Of a stretch of 6,281 nucleotides of DNA, positions 1 through 5,035 are shown piece after piece (the stretch's first letter is position 1; every line of letters begins with the position of its first letter). The translations under genes and the position numbers were made by a program. Origin of the DNA: JBDIBA01 sp039812705. Its GTDB lineage: Bacteria; Actinomycetota; Acidimicrobiia; Acidimicrobiales; JBBSGY01. The notes beneath the pieces were generated by a model. The model was not told where the DNA came from. It saw only the letters and a program-made list of their open reading frames with translations, and ran no database searches. The DNA lies in assembly GCA_039812705.1 (NCBI GenBank), contig JBDIBA010000055.1:1-6281 (forward strand), written 5' to 3'.

Positions 1-47
1 CGCATCGCACCCATTGGTGCCGACAGGCTTGCTACAGTTCCCCGGGC

Positions 48-119
48 GCGCCTCTAGCTCAACGGCAGAGCAACGGACTCTTAATCCGCAGGTTCTGGGT
101 TCGAATCCCAGGGGGCGCA
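48..119 (+). tRNA. tRNA-Lys, anticodon CTT
   Basis: A full cloverleaf can be drawn. The acceptor stem is 48-54 with 112-118, all seven pairs formed including one T-G pair. The D stem GCTC/GAGC is 57-60 with 68-71, with GG in the loop. The anticodon stem is 73-77 with 85-89, with an A-C mismatch at its outermost pair. The anticodon loop CTCTTAA puts CTT at 80-82, reading the lysine codon AAG. The T arm is CTGGG, TTCGAAT, CCCAG at 95-111. The discriminator base is A119. The next bases are CTT, so the CCA end is not encoded and must be added after transcription, as is usual in actinobacteria. tRNA 3' ends are common integration sites, which fits the accessory DNA that follows. Confidence 0.95.
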
Positions 120-120
120 C

Positions 121-676
121 TTTCAAAGTGGCGCCAAACGTCGACATCAATCGCAAGCGCGCCGCCTGGCACGGTGACTAAACGACCTAGACACTCACCA
201 CATGTCGAACGATGGACCTGCGCATGGACCGCCTGGCGATTATGAGTTGTTCAGCGATTTTGCGTTCAGTTCAACACGCCGAATGTGAAATAGGCCCGGC
301 AAGAAATTGCGCGCCAAGATGTGCATCAAGATCCACGAATAACCCGGCGGGTAAGCCGACAAAGTGAGGCATGAGCCTTGTGAATGGAGCGGCGTTCTCC
401 TGGTTGCCAGAGGAGATGAACAACGAGCAGTTCCCTTCCTATCTCAGCCGAAGATCTGACGCCGCAGGTGAAGACCCTCGCTTCGGTCCTGGCATTTCGT
501 TCCTATCTGAGACAGGCGAAGACAGTGCCAGACGAAACCAACAGTTTGGGCCACCGTCCTGAGCGACGACATCACAGAGGAAGAACAATGGCCAACTCGC
601 ATGCCAGGCTCGACTAGGGCGCCCACCCTGCAAGTAGCTCAGCTAAGCCAGCTGTATTCGGTGGACGCAGACGCTT
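121..676. other. Gene-poor stretch after the tRNA, no convincing gene
   Basis: About 550 bp carry only short reading frames that resemble no family I know. One of 63 codons starts at ATG 371 on the plus strand, but its only purine-rich stretch (GTGAGG) ends one base before the ATG, too close for a normal ribosome binding site. One of 28 codons runs from ATG 202 to 288. A nine-codon frame (588-617) has a good GAGGAAG site eight bases upstream of ATG, but is very short. The last residues of a plus-strand frame ending near 345 (KLRAKMCIKIHE, then stop) read like a protein C-terminus, with stop codons just upstream, so this may be decayed coding sequence. Nothing here is safe to call a gene. Confidence 0.5.
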
Positions 677-678
677 AT

Positions 679-716
679 TTTGGAGGCTTCAATGACTAGC
701 AGCTAGCAACTCCAAA
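679..716 (-). terminator. Possible hairpin terminator of the rRNA methyltransferase gene
   Basis: A 7-bp perfect stem, TTTGGAG (679-685) and CTCCAAA (710-716), lies immediately downstream of the methyltransferase stop codon as read on the minus strand. The loop is 24 nt, and within it CTAGC-A-GCTAG is a small palindrome. On the minus strand the stem is followed by AATAAGCG rather than a T tract, so it would be a weak intrinsic terminator at best. Position is the main argument. Confidence 0.3.
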
Positions 717-718
717 CA

Positions 719-1261
719 TCACGACACACCACGCCGGTGTATGTGAACAACTGCGACATCAACCTTGGGGCGAGGTGAGAATGCAGAGCGAGGTAGCCGT
801 TGGTTGATGCTCACATCGAGCGAAACGTGCGAGTTGCGGAAACCTCGTTCGGAAACCAACCGGCGAGCCACCTGCAGCTGCAAGACCAAATGAGCACACG
901 TCATTCGCGAACCCGGATGCAACAAACGCCACAACAAGTCGCTGGTTACCGAAAACGGCGGATTTGCAACAACCTTGAATGGACGCCGCGGAAGCCAAAG
1001 GTCGCGCGCGTCACCGCGCACAACTTTCACATTCGAAGCGTCAGCCATAGCCGATCGCAGTTCTGCATAACGCTGCGCGTGCAATTCGATCGCAATTACG
1101 CGCGCACCGGTGGCAGCCAGAGGAACAGTTAATGCGCCCGACCCGGCACCGACATCGAGAACGAGATCGCGCGAGTCGACCTTCGATGCTTGGACGATGT
1201 CACTCGCCCATTTCTTATCGAGGCAGTGCCAACCCCATCGCGCCCGATTCGCCCCGGGCAC
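719..1261 (-). CDS. 23S rRNA adenine N6-methyltransferase, short Erm(37)-like
   Basis: The 180-residue product is an Erm/KsgA-family SAM-dependent methyltransferase, expected to methylate an adenine in the peptidyl-transferase loop of 23S rRNA (A2058 region) and so lower binding of macrolides, lincosamides and streptogramin B. Visible motifs: an N-terminal WGWHCLD segment (9-15) as in mycobacterial Erm proteins; SAM-binding motif I DVGAGSGALT (36-45); acidic motif II E59 in VIAIELH; motif III GDARDL (83-88); catalytic motif IV NPPF (100-103), where most Erm proteins have N-I/L/P-P-Y/F; and the C-terminal LPRSAFSPRPKVD block (156-168). It stops soon after that block, like Erm(37) of Mycobacterium tuberculosis (about 179 residues), and lacks the helical C-terminal domain of typical 240-260 residue Erm enzymes. 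The start is GTG at 1261; a stop codon lies three codons upstream in frame and there is no clear Shine-Dalgarno. A KsgA-type housekeeping role is less likely given the N-terminus and motif IV. Confidence 0.88.
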   Translation of the reverse strand: MPGANRARWGWHCLDKKWASDIVQASKVDSRDLVLDVGAGSGALTVPLAATGARVIAIELHAQRYAELRSAMADASNVKVVRGDARDLWLPRRPFKVVANPPFSVTSDLLWRLLHPGSRMTCAHLVLQLQVARRLVSERGFRNSHVSLDVSINQRLPRSAFSPRPKVDVAVVHIHRRGVS

Positions 1262-1286
1262 GGAACATCACCATTGCGAAAATCAT
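1215..1286 (-). CDS. Possible 23-codon leader ORF overlapping the methyltransferase start
   Basis: An ATG at 1286 opens a 23-residue frame (MIFAMVMFRARGE...LALPR) that runs past the GTG start of the methyltransferase in another frame and ends at a TAA (1217-1215), 47 bp inside it. Many erm genes are controlled by short leader peptides that stall the ribosome. Those leaders normally end before the erm gene, so this overlapping arrangement would be unusual. There is no good ribosome binding site and nothing shows it is translated. It may be chance. Confidence 0.2.
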   Translation of the reverse strand: MIFAMVMFRARGESGAMGLALPR

Positions 1287-1293
1287 GTCGCAG

Positions 1294-1320
1294 ACCATAC
1301 AAGCTTGAAGTCGGTCTCAA
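1294..1320 (-). promoter_or_regulatory. Weak candidate promoter for the rRNA methyltransferase gene
   Basis: Read on the minus strand, TTGAGA (1320-1315) is followed after 15 bases by TATGGT (1299-1294). This is a loose match to a -35/-10 pair with a short spacer. It would place the transcript start near 1287, next to the ATG at 1286. It is the best match I see in the methyltransferase upstream region, but actinobacterial promoters vary and the call is tentative. Confidence 0.22.
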
Positions 1321-1392
1321 CAATCGTGGGTAAAGGCTTATTTGCGTCAGTGGCCCCGAGGCCGTAAATCACATTGTTGCTTACAAGCCACC

Positions 1393-1438
1393 TGAATCGT
1401 CCTGGGTTCAGCGGAGGCTCTAAACCCAGGACGATTCA
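1393..1438. repeat. Perfect 16-bp inverted repeat resembling fused IS3-family (IS6110-like) ends
   Basis: TGAATCGTCCTGGGTT (1393-1408) and its exact complement (1423-1438) flank a 14-base centre, CAGCGGAGGCTCTA. Continued inward, the left arm ends in CGGAGGCTC (1412-1420). Its first 28 bases line up without gaps with the 28-bp IS6110 terminal repeat as I remember it (starting TGAACCGCCCCGG and ending CCGGAGACTC), about 19 of 28 positions agreeing. The simplest reading is a left IS end joined to the outer 16 bp of a right end with the transposase lost. No 3-bp target duplication is evident (ACC on the left, CTG on the right). It sits between divergent genes and neither side has a T tract, so it is unlikely to be a terminator. 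Confidence 0.6.
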
Positions 1439-1465
1439 CTGGCGACTTACGCGACCTCCGGCTTA

Positions 1466-1481
1466 GCGAGCTTTCGCTCGC
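1466..1481. repeat. Small hairpin upstream of the NUDIX gene
   Basis: GCGAGC (1466-1471) and GCTCGC (1476-1481) form a 6-bp GC-rich stem with a TTTC loop. Further along, CTGGAA (1498-1503) and TTCCAG (1516-1521) form a second inverted repeat with a 12-base spacer. Both lie in the 5' region of the NUDIX gene and could be RNA structure or an operator. Neither matches a site I recognise. Confidence 0.3.
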
Positions 1482-1540
1482 CCCTCTCGCGTGGTTCCTG
1501 GAATGGCTAGTCCCTTTCCAGCACTTAAGGTCGCAAATCA

Positions 1541-1548
1541 AAAGGAGG
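1541..1548 (+). promoter_or_regulatory. Strong ribosome binding site that sets the NUDIX start
   Basis: AAAGGAGG is a near-perfect anti-Shine-Dalgarno match. It ends 11 bases before ATG 1560, a slightly long but workable spacing. This supports ATG 1560 over the in-frame GTG at 1491, which would add 23 residues upstream of the conserved domain and has no such site. Confidence 0.75.
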
Positions 1549-1559
1549 AATGCAACTCG

Positions 1560-2105
1560 ATGAACGAACCCATGATCCCATCGCATGACGTCACTTGGAC
1601 ACCTGACGGAGTGGATACCTTCAATTACCGCGTCGCCGCCCTTGTATTTGCGCATAATCGGGTTTTGCTCGCAAAGGCAGCCACAGATAGTTATTGGCAC
1701 TTACCCGGCGGTCGCGTGAAGGTTGGTGAATCCGCATCCACCGCAGTGCGTCGAGAACTGCTGGAGGAGCTAGGCCGCAAGCCGACAACAGTACAACTCA
1801 AGCTCGTTGCAGAGAATTTTTTTTCGATTCCAACTAGCAACCGTCAAACCCTAAAAATCTCTGAGCTAGCACTTTATTTTCAGTGCGATGTTCCCGGCAT
1901 TGAAAAGACGACGTTCTACGGACCCGAAGGGAACGATATTTCATTCAGTTGGTTTTCACCCAATGAGCTCAAAAAAGTAGACCTTCGTCCCGTTGAGGTG
2001 CGCGATGTGCTTTTCGCGTTGCCCTCGTATCCAATGCATTTAGAGATCGGACACAAGCTTTCGATCGAAAGCCCAACACAAGGATTCGAACCCTTTCAAC
2101 ACTAG
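1560..2105 (+). CDS. NUDIX hydrolase
   Basis: The 181-residue product belongs to the NUDIX superfamily, which hydrolyses nucleoside diphosphates linked to another moiety using divalent metal. The NUDIX box is clear at residues 51-73: G51-x5-E57-x7-R65-E66-L-L-E69-E70-L-G72, matching Gx5Ex7REUxEExGU except that arginine follows the final glycine. It is preceded by the usual strand and turn VLLAKAATDSYWHLPGGR (35-52). Substrate specificity cannot be read from the sequence: the family covers oxidised nucleotides, sugar nucleotides, NADH, diadenosine polyphosphates and others, and no substrate signature stands out. The start is set by the AAAGGAGG site. It is transcribed away from the rRNA methyltransferase and toward the RHS fragment, with no partner in the same direction, so it is probably monocistronic. 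Confidence 0.9.
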   Translation: MNEPMIPSHDVTWTPDGVDTFNYRVAALVFAHNRVLLAKAATDSYWHLPGGRVKVGESASTAVRRELLEELGRKPTTVQLKLVAENFFSIPTSNRQTLKISELALYFQCDVPGIEKTTFYGPEGNDISFSWFSPNELKKVDLRPVEVRDVLFALPSYPMHLEIGHKLSIESPTQGFEPFQH

Positions 2106-2134
2106 AGCCCGACTTGAGGTTCAACACATCTGGA

Positions 2135-2159
2135 GAAGTCGAACTCTAATCGACACTTC
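2135..2159. terminator. Imperfect hairpin between the NUDIX gene and the RHS fragment
   Basis: GAAGTCGA (2135-2142) pairs with TCGACACTTC (2150-2159) if two bases bulge out, leaving a 7-base loop. It lies in the 87-bp gap between converging reading frames, where a bidirectional terminator would be expected. There is no T tract on either side, so the call is weak. Confidence 0.25.
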
Positions 2160-2192
2160 CAAACGGCGCTGGGAGTCAATGTTATGGGCTTT

Positions 2193-2774
2193 TCACAGGT
2201 GCACTATTTCTGTGACTACTCGCGCGGTATCTGTTTCTGTCAGCGTCTGTGCGTATTGGTTGTAGGTGACCTTGCGGTCCCAACCAGCTGAATCCGGGTT
2301 TATGCCGTTGACGTAGACGCGGCTCTCGTTCGTTAGGTACTCGTAGCGGTGAAACGGCCTGCAGCTAATAGTGCCCTCACTCGCGAGGGTATTGACGTTG
2401 GTTTCAGCACCGTTCGGCGAGGCCAGCACAATTGCCTGCGCTTTGTTCGCGGCGTACTTGACGATTGTGCGTGAACCATTTGTATCGCGTGAAGCATTTG
2501 TGCCCACCCAGTCTGACTGCAATGGATCACGTACTTGGGTGACGTTTCCACCAGAGTCATAGCCAAAGAGAGTGACTTCATTGCCAGGGTCCAAAATGCG
2601 CGCCAACTGGCCGAACTTGTAGGCAAAGTGAGTGACCGTGCCATCCCAGTAAGTGACCTTGCAGATCATTCCAGTTGGCGCTTGTGCGTCAAAGCCAGTA
2701 GTGCCAGGGGCACAGTTGCCCCCGTCGGCGTAAGGCGCTGGGCCTGCTGGTCGGAAAACTTGCCTTGCAAAGTC
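2193..2774 (-). pseudogene. RHS-repeat protein fragment
   Basis: An open frame of 193 codons runs between stop codons. The first ATG (2669) is internal; homology-like sequence continues upstream of it (GPAPYADGGNCAPGTTGFDA), so I extend the feature to just after the TGA at 2775-2777. Tyr-Asp repeat features are plain: YWDGTVTHFAYKFGQLARI, then LFGYDSGGNVTQVRDPL, then VTYNQYAQTLTETDT near the end. These match RHS/YD-repeat proteins, large secreted or cell-surface shells that often carry a C-terminal toxin and exceed 1000 residues. Here the signal peptide, the other repeats, the core-ending region and any toxin are missing. The final residues (ARVVTEIVHL) depart from the repeat pattern, suggesting a frameshift or deletion junction near 2200-2230. 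It reads as an insertion or recombination remnant, not a working gene. Confidence 0.75.
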
Positions 2775-2783
2775 TCAAGCATT

Positions 2784-2811
2784 TTGAAACGGAGAACTTC
2801 GATGGTTATCT
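2784..2811 (+). promoter_or_regulatory. Weak candidate promoter upstream of the kinase-like pseudogene
   Basis: TTGAAA (2784-2789) is followed after 16 bases by TTATCT (2806-2811), a moderate match to a -35/-10 pair. It lies about 50 bp upstream of the ATG at 2861 and just outside the 5' limit of the RHS fragment. Position supports it; sequence match alone would not. Confidence 0.25.
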
Positions 2812-2860
2812 GCACGTCTGCAGATTAAATCCGTCCTGTCAATCAAATTACGATGACCGG

Positions 2861-3434
2861 ATGGATCTTGTTGTGCTGATTGGCCCACCCGCCGTTGGAA
2901 AGCGACGGTTGCCGAGGAGTTGGGGCGACGTACCGGCTTCAAGGTCTTTCACAATCACCTGACTCAAGACCTCGCGAAGGAGCTGTATCCCGCATTTGAC
3001 GAAACTCGATTTGGCCTTGTTGAAGAACTTCGCCTTGTCACGGTCAAGTACGCCGCAGAGCACGGAACAGACTTGATTCACACCTTTGCCCACTCCGGCT
3101 CAAGTGCCGATGACAAGTTTTTGGATGTCATGATCGACGCCGTGGAACAACGCGGAGGCCGCGTTCGACTTGTGCAGCTGACCGCCAGCCATGACGACTT
3201 GACGGCACGCATTGCCAATCCATCGCGACAGCGCTTTCACAAACTGACCGACAGCGCAATCCTCCAAGAGAAGCTGGCGGCCGGAGTCTGGTTGCCGTCG
3301 CTGGACGGCAACCAGACGCACTTGTGATTAACACCTCTGAGATTTCTCCCGCGGGCGCTGCAAGGCAGATCGTCGAACACTTTGCCCTGGCGACACCCGC
3401 GACACAACACGATTTCGGTCGTGAGCTTCGCTGA
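2861..3434 (+). pseudogene. P-loop ATPase/kinase-like protein with two frameshifts
   Basis: Reading across three frames gives a roughly 191-residue protein of the small P-loop (AAA_33/shikimate-kinase-like) family often annotated only as AAA family ATPase, with unknown phosphoryl acceptor. Frame one, from ATG 2861, gives MDLVVLIGPPAVGK with the Walker A lysine at codon 2900-2902. Losing one base just after that codon moves the sense frame to TVAEELGRRTGFKVFHNHL and on to KLTDSAILQEKL. A second one-base loss, between about 3255 and 3320, moves it to the frame LVAVAGRQPDALVINTSEI...RQIVEHFAL, ending at TGA 3432-3434. Total length plus two bases is a multiple of three, the expected family size is restored, and the FHNHL and LVIN segments are in family order. 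It is either a recent pseudogene or carries base-skipping assembly errors. It converges on the DUF1028 gene, seven bases away. Confidence 0.8.
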
Positions 3435-3441
3435 CCGAGCG

Positions 3442-4323
3442 TTAGTTGATCAGCCCGGCTAATTCATCTGCGAAGTCACCGCCGCGCCTTGCGAATTCAA
3501 TCCATTCAGGATGCGCCGATTCAAGTTCTTGAAACTTTTTATCGACGCCGGACCCGGTCCGGACAGCCCACACAAGCTCGACGTACTTAACGGCACCGGC
3601 ATACGCCTCACGGGCTTCCTTGCTAATTCCCGACAACGCCTTGGTGATTTCCGTTTCGTCGCCGCCGTCCAATGCGCTCCATGCGTCAAACGCAGCCTGA
3701 AATCGCTCTTCCTTCGGAGTGCGTTGAGATCGGTGAACCAGTACGGCGTTCCTCAAGGCTGCAATCGGATCGCTCAATGAATAGTTGACATCGCCAACCA
3801 TTACCTCGCCACCGGGTTCGTCGCTGACAATCATCAAACCCGCGCTGCGCATGCCACGCAGGTCTCCCCCGGCATCGCGTCCCGCTTCGAGCGCTTGTTG
3901 AATGCGCTCTCTCGTGTCCGCACCGCTCGATTGCCTCCATGCGGATGCCATTGCTTCGGGCACGCCTTCGTTTGTCATTAAGTTCGCCGCACAAACCATG
4001 TCCGGCTCAACAACCGCCGATGCGTAACGCAAGTGCCTGTCACCGATGGCGCTGACACTGTTTGTTCGACCAACCAATGAAAGTTGCCAAATAGGCCATT
4101 GTGGCTTGCTAACTCCAAAGGTTTGCAACGCATCAGCCTCGCTCATTCCCGAAGCCATTGCAGTCAAGCACTCTTCGCCAGCAGCAACCGGCGCGTAGAC
4201 CATGGCCAGTGCAACGCCAACACCTGGAATTGCAGACAACACGTTCGGCCCGACATTTACAGGGTAAGTAGAAGCACCTGCAGCCCAACCAGTTGCGGTC
4301 TTGACGGCAATCGCGAAAGTCAT
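3442..4323 (-). CDS. DUF1028 family protein (Ntn-hydrolase-like fold)
   Basis: The 293-residue product matches DUF1028, assigned to the Ntn-hydrolase clan, with no well-defined reaction known to me. Features: N-terminal MTFAIAVKT; CAANLMTNEGVPEAMASAW (111-129), equivalent to the family's QGN-L block; EAGRDAGGDLRGMRSAGLMIV (146-166), the GGDxRGxxSA block; and VNYSLSDPIAALR (179-191), the family's DxPDPIxELR block. About 100 further helical, charged residues follow. I choose ATG 4323 over the TTG three codons earlier because it puts Thr directly after the initiator Met, where an Ntn nucleophile would be exposed by Met removal; that residue's role is inferred. No clear ribosome binding site is seen. 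No signal peptide is apparent. It begins 30 bp after the stop of the membrane protein gene on the same strand, so the two are probably co-transcribed. Confidence 0.85.
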   Translation of the reverse strand: MTFAIAVKTATGWAAGASTYPVNVGPNVLSAIPGVGVALAMVYAPVAAGEECLTAMASGMSEADALQTFGVSKPQWPIWQLSLVGRTNSVSAIGDRHLRYASAVVEPDMVCAANLMTNEGVPEAMASAWRQSSGADTRERIQQALEAGRDAGGDLRGMRSAGLMIVSDEPGGEVMVGDVNYSLSDPIAALRNAVLVHRSQRTPKEERFQAAFDAWSALDGGDETEITKALSGISKEAREAYAGAVKYVELVWAVRTGSGVDKKFQELESAHPEWIEFARRGGDFADELAGLIN

Positions 4324-4353
4324 GCTTTGCAAACTATCTGGCCACAGCCAAGG

Positions 4354-4956
4354 TCAAGCGGCGACTTCACCTTGTTCGTCACCAGCGTGGCGTCCGCGCA
4401 ACACAATTACGGCGGCAAGGACAACACAAATCGCAAAGATGTAAACGGGAAACGCCGCTGACGCAAAGCTCCATTGGGTAATGACGAGCATCGCAATCGC
4501 TGAGTTAATAGCGCCTCCGATGTAGTTCCAAGGCACCTCGGTGCGCGGAAATCGCCAACTCTTAACAAGCGTGGGCAGGGCCGCAAGAAAATCTGCAAGC
4601 AGTGCTAACGCGATAGCAACATTGCCGTCGCCGGTGATCTGCCAAAGCACAAGTGCCGCCGCTGCGAAAGCTCCACAAACCAGGTCGAATCGAGTGACTT
4701 TCCAATATGACTTCTTATTGACGAACGATGCAATGAGAATCAATAGCGGACCAAGACCCACGGAAAACGTCATGACAGAGCGCAAACCAACGCCTTCGTT
4801 CAACTCAGCAACGAAAGCGATCAAAGGTGCCGCCGCCCAAATCAGAAAAGTCACACGGTTTGGGCGGGCCCGGCCGACAAGCGTGGCAGCAAGGTAGGAG
4901 TAGGTCCCCGCCATCATTATCGCCAGGCCCAGCCACACAAAGTTCTCATTGATCAT
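4354..4956 (-). CDS. Seven-helix integral membrane protein of unknown function
   Basis: The 200-residue product is strongly hydrophobic, with about seven predicted membrane helices near residues 6-26, 35-52, 58-79, 90-107, 112-131, 145-161 and 165-187, and a short charged C-terminal tail. It resembles a widespread uncharacterised bacterial family marked by RARPNRVTFLIWAAAPLIAF (29-48), SFVNKKSYWK (77-86) and ALPTLVKSWRFPRTE (126-140). Loops after helices 1 and 5 each carry prolines and basic residues, and helices 1-3 and 5-7 look alike in layout, so a 3+1+3 fold like PQ-loop/SWEET transporters is possible. That is an inference from topology; I see no true PQ motif. ATG 4956 is the only sensible start; no strong ribosome binding site is seen. 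It is the first gene of a likely two-gene unit with DUF1028 and is divergent from the 382-residue gene. Confidence 0.8.
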   Translation of the reverse strand: MINENFVWLGLAIMMAGTYSYLAATLVGRARPNRVTFLIWAAAPLIAFVAELNEGVGLRSVMTFSVGLGPLLILIASFVNKKSYWKVTRFDLVCGAFAAAALVLWQITGDGNVAIALALLADFLAALPTLVKSWRFPRTEVPWNYIGGAINSAIAMLVITQWSFASAAFPVYIFAICVVLAAVIVLRGRHAGDEQGEVAA

Positions 4957-4985
4957 TGGCGCGAGGTTACGCCGTTAGCAACCGT

Positions 4986-4995
4986 GTCGGCCGAC
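4986..4995. promoter_or_regulatory. 10-bp palindrome in the divergent spacer
   Basis: GTCGGCCGAC is a perfect palindrome near the middle of the 79-bp region between the divergent membrane protein gene and the 382-residue gene, where a shared operator would be expected. No regulator gene lies nearby and I do not recognise the motif. A 10-bp palindrome can occur by chance in GC-rich DNA. Confidence 0.25.
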
Positions 4996-5035
4996 TTGAA
5001 GGGTCTATGGCCACCGCCTCAGAAACAATGTCGCC

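Noticed and set aside
371..562. A 63-codon plus-strand frame after the tRNA.
   Set aside because: The purine-rich stretch is too close to the ATG to act as a ribosome binding site, composition is not convincing, overlapping minus-strand frames of equal length exist, and no family is recognisable.
588..617. A nine-codon frame with a good Shine-Dalgarno, considered as a leader peptide for the methyltransferase.
   Set aside because: It is on the plus strand and downstream of the methyltransferase, so it cannot be that gene's leader.
640..654. CAGCT-AAGCC-AGCTG hairpin preceded by TAGCTCAGCT, resembling a tRNA D arm.
   Set aside because: No anticodon or T arm follows and the acceptor cannot be formed.
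1283..1434. A minus-strand open frame of about 50 codons through the palindrome (ending VETDFKLVWSAT), whose stop overlaps the ATG at 1286.
   Set aside because: It has no ATG at a useful position, its first part is made of the IS-like repeat, and it matches no family I know.
1393..1438. The 16-bp palindrome as an integron attC site or a transcription terminator.
   Set aside because: It lacks the conserved RYYYAAC/GTTRRRY ends of attC, lies between divergent genes where no terminator is needed, and has no T tract.
2082..2093. A 12-base sequence identical, in inverted orientation, to the T-loop region of the tRNA-Lys (97-108), suggesting an attachment site or tRNA remnant.
   Set aside because: It lies inside the NUDIX coding sequence, the flanking stem does not pair properly, no acceptor or anticodon arm is nearby, and the orientation is wrong for a direct-repeat att site. 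It is probably chance.
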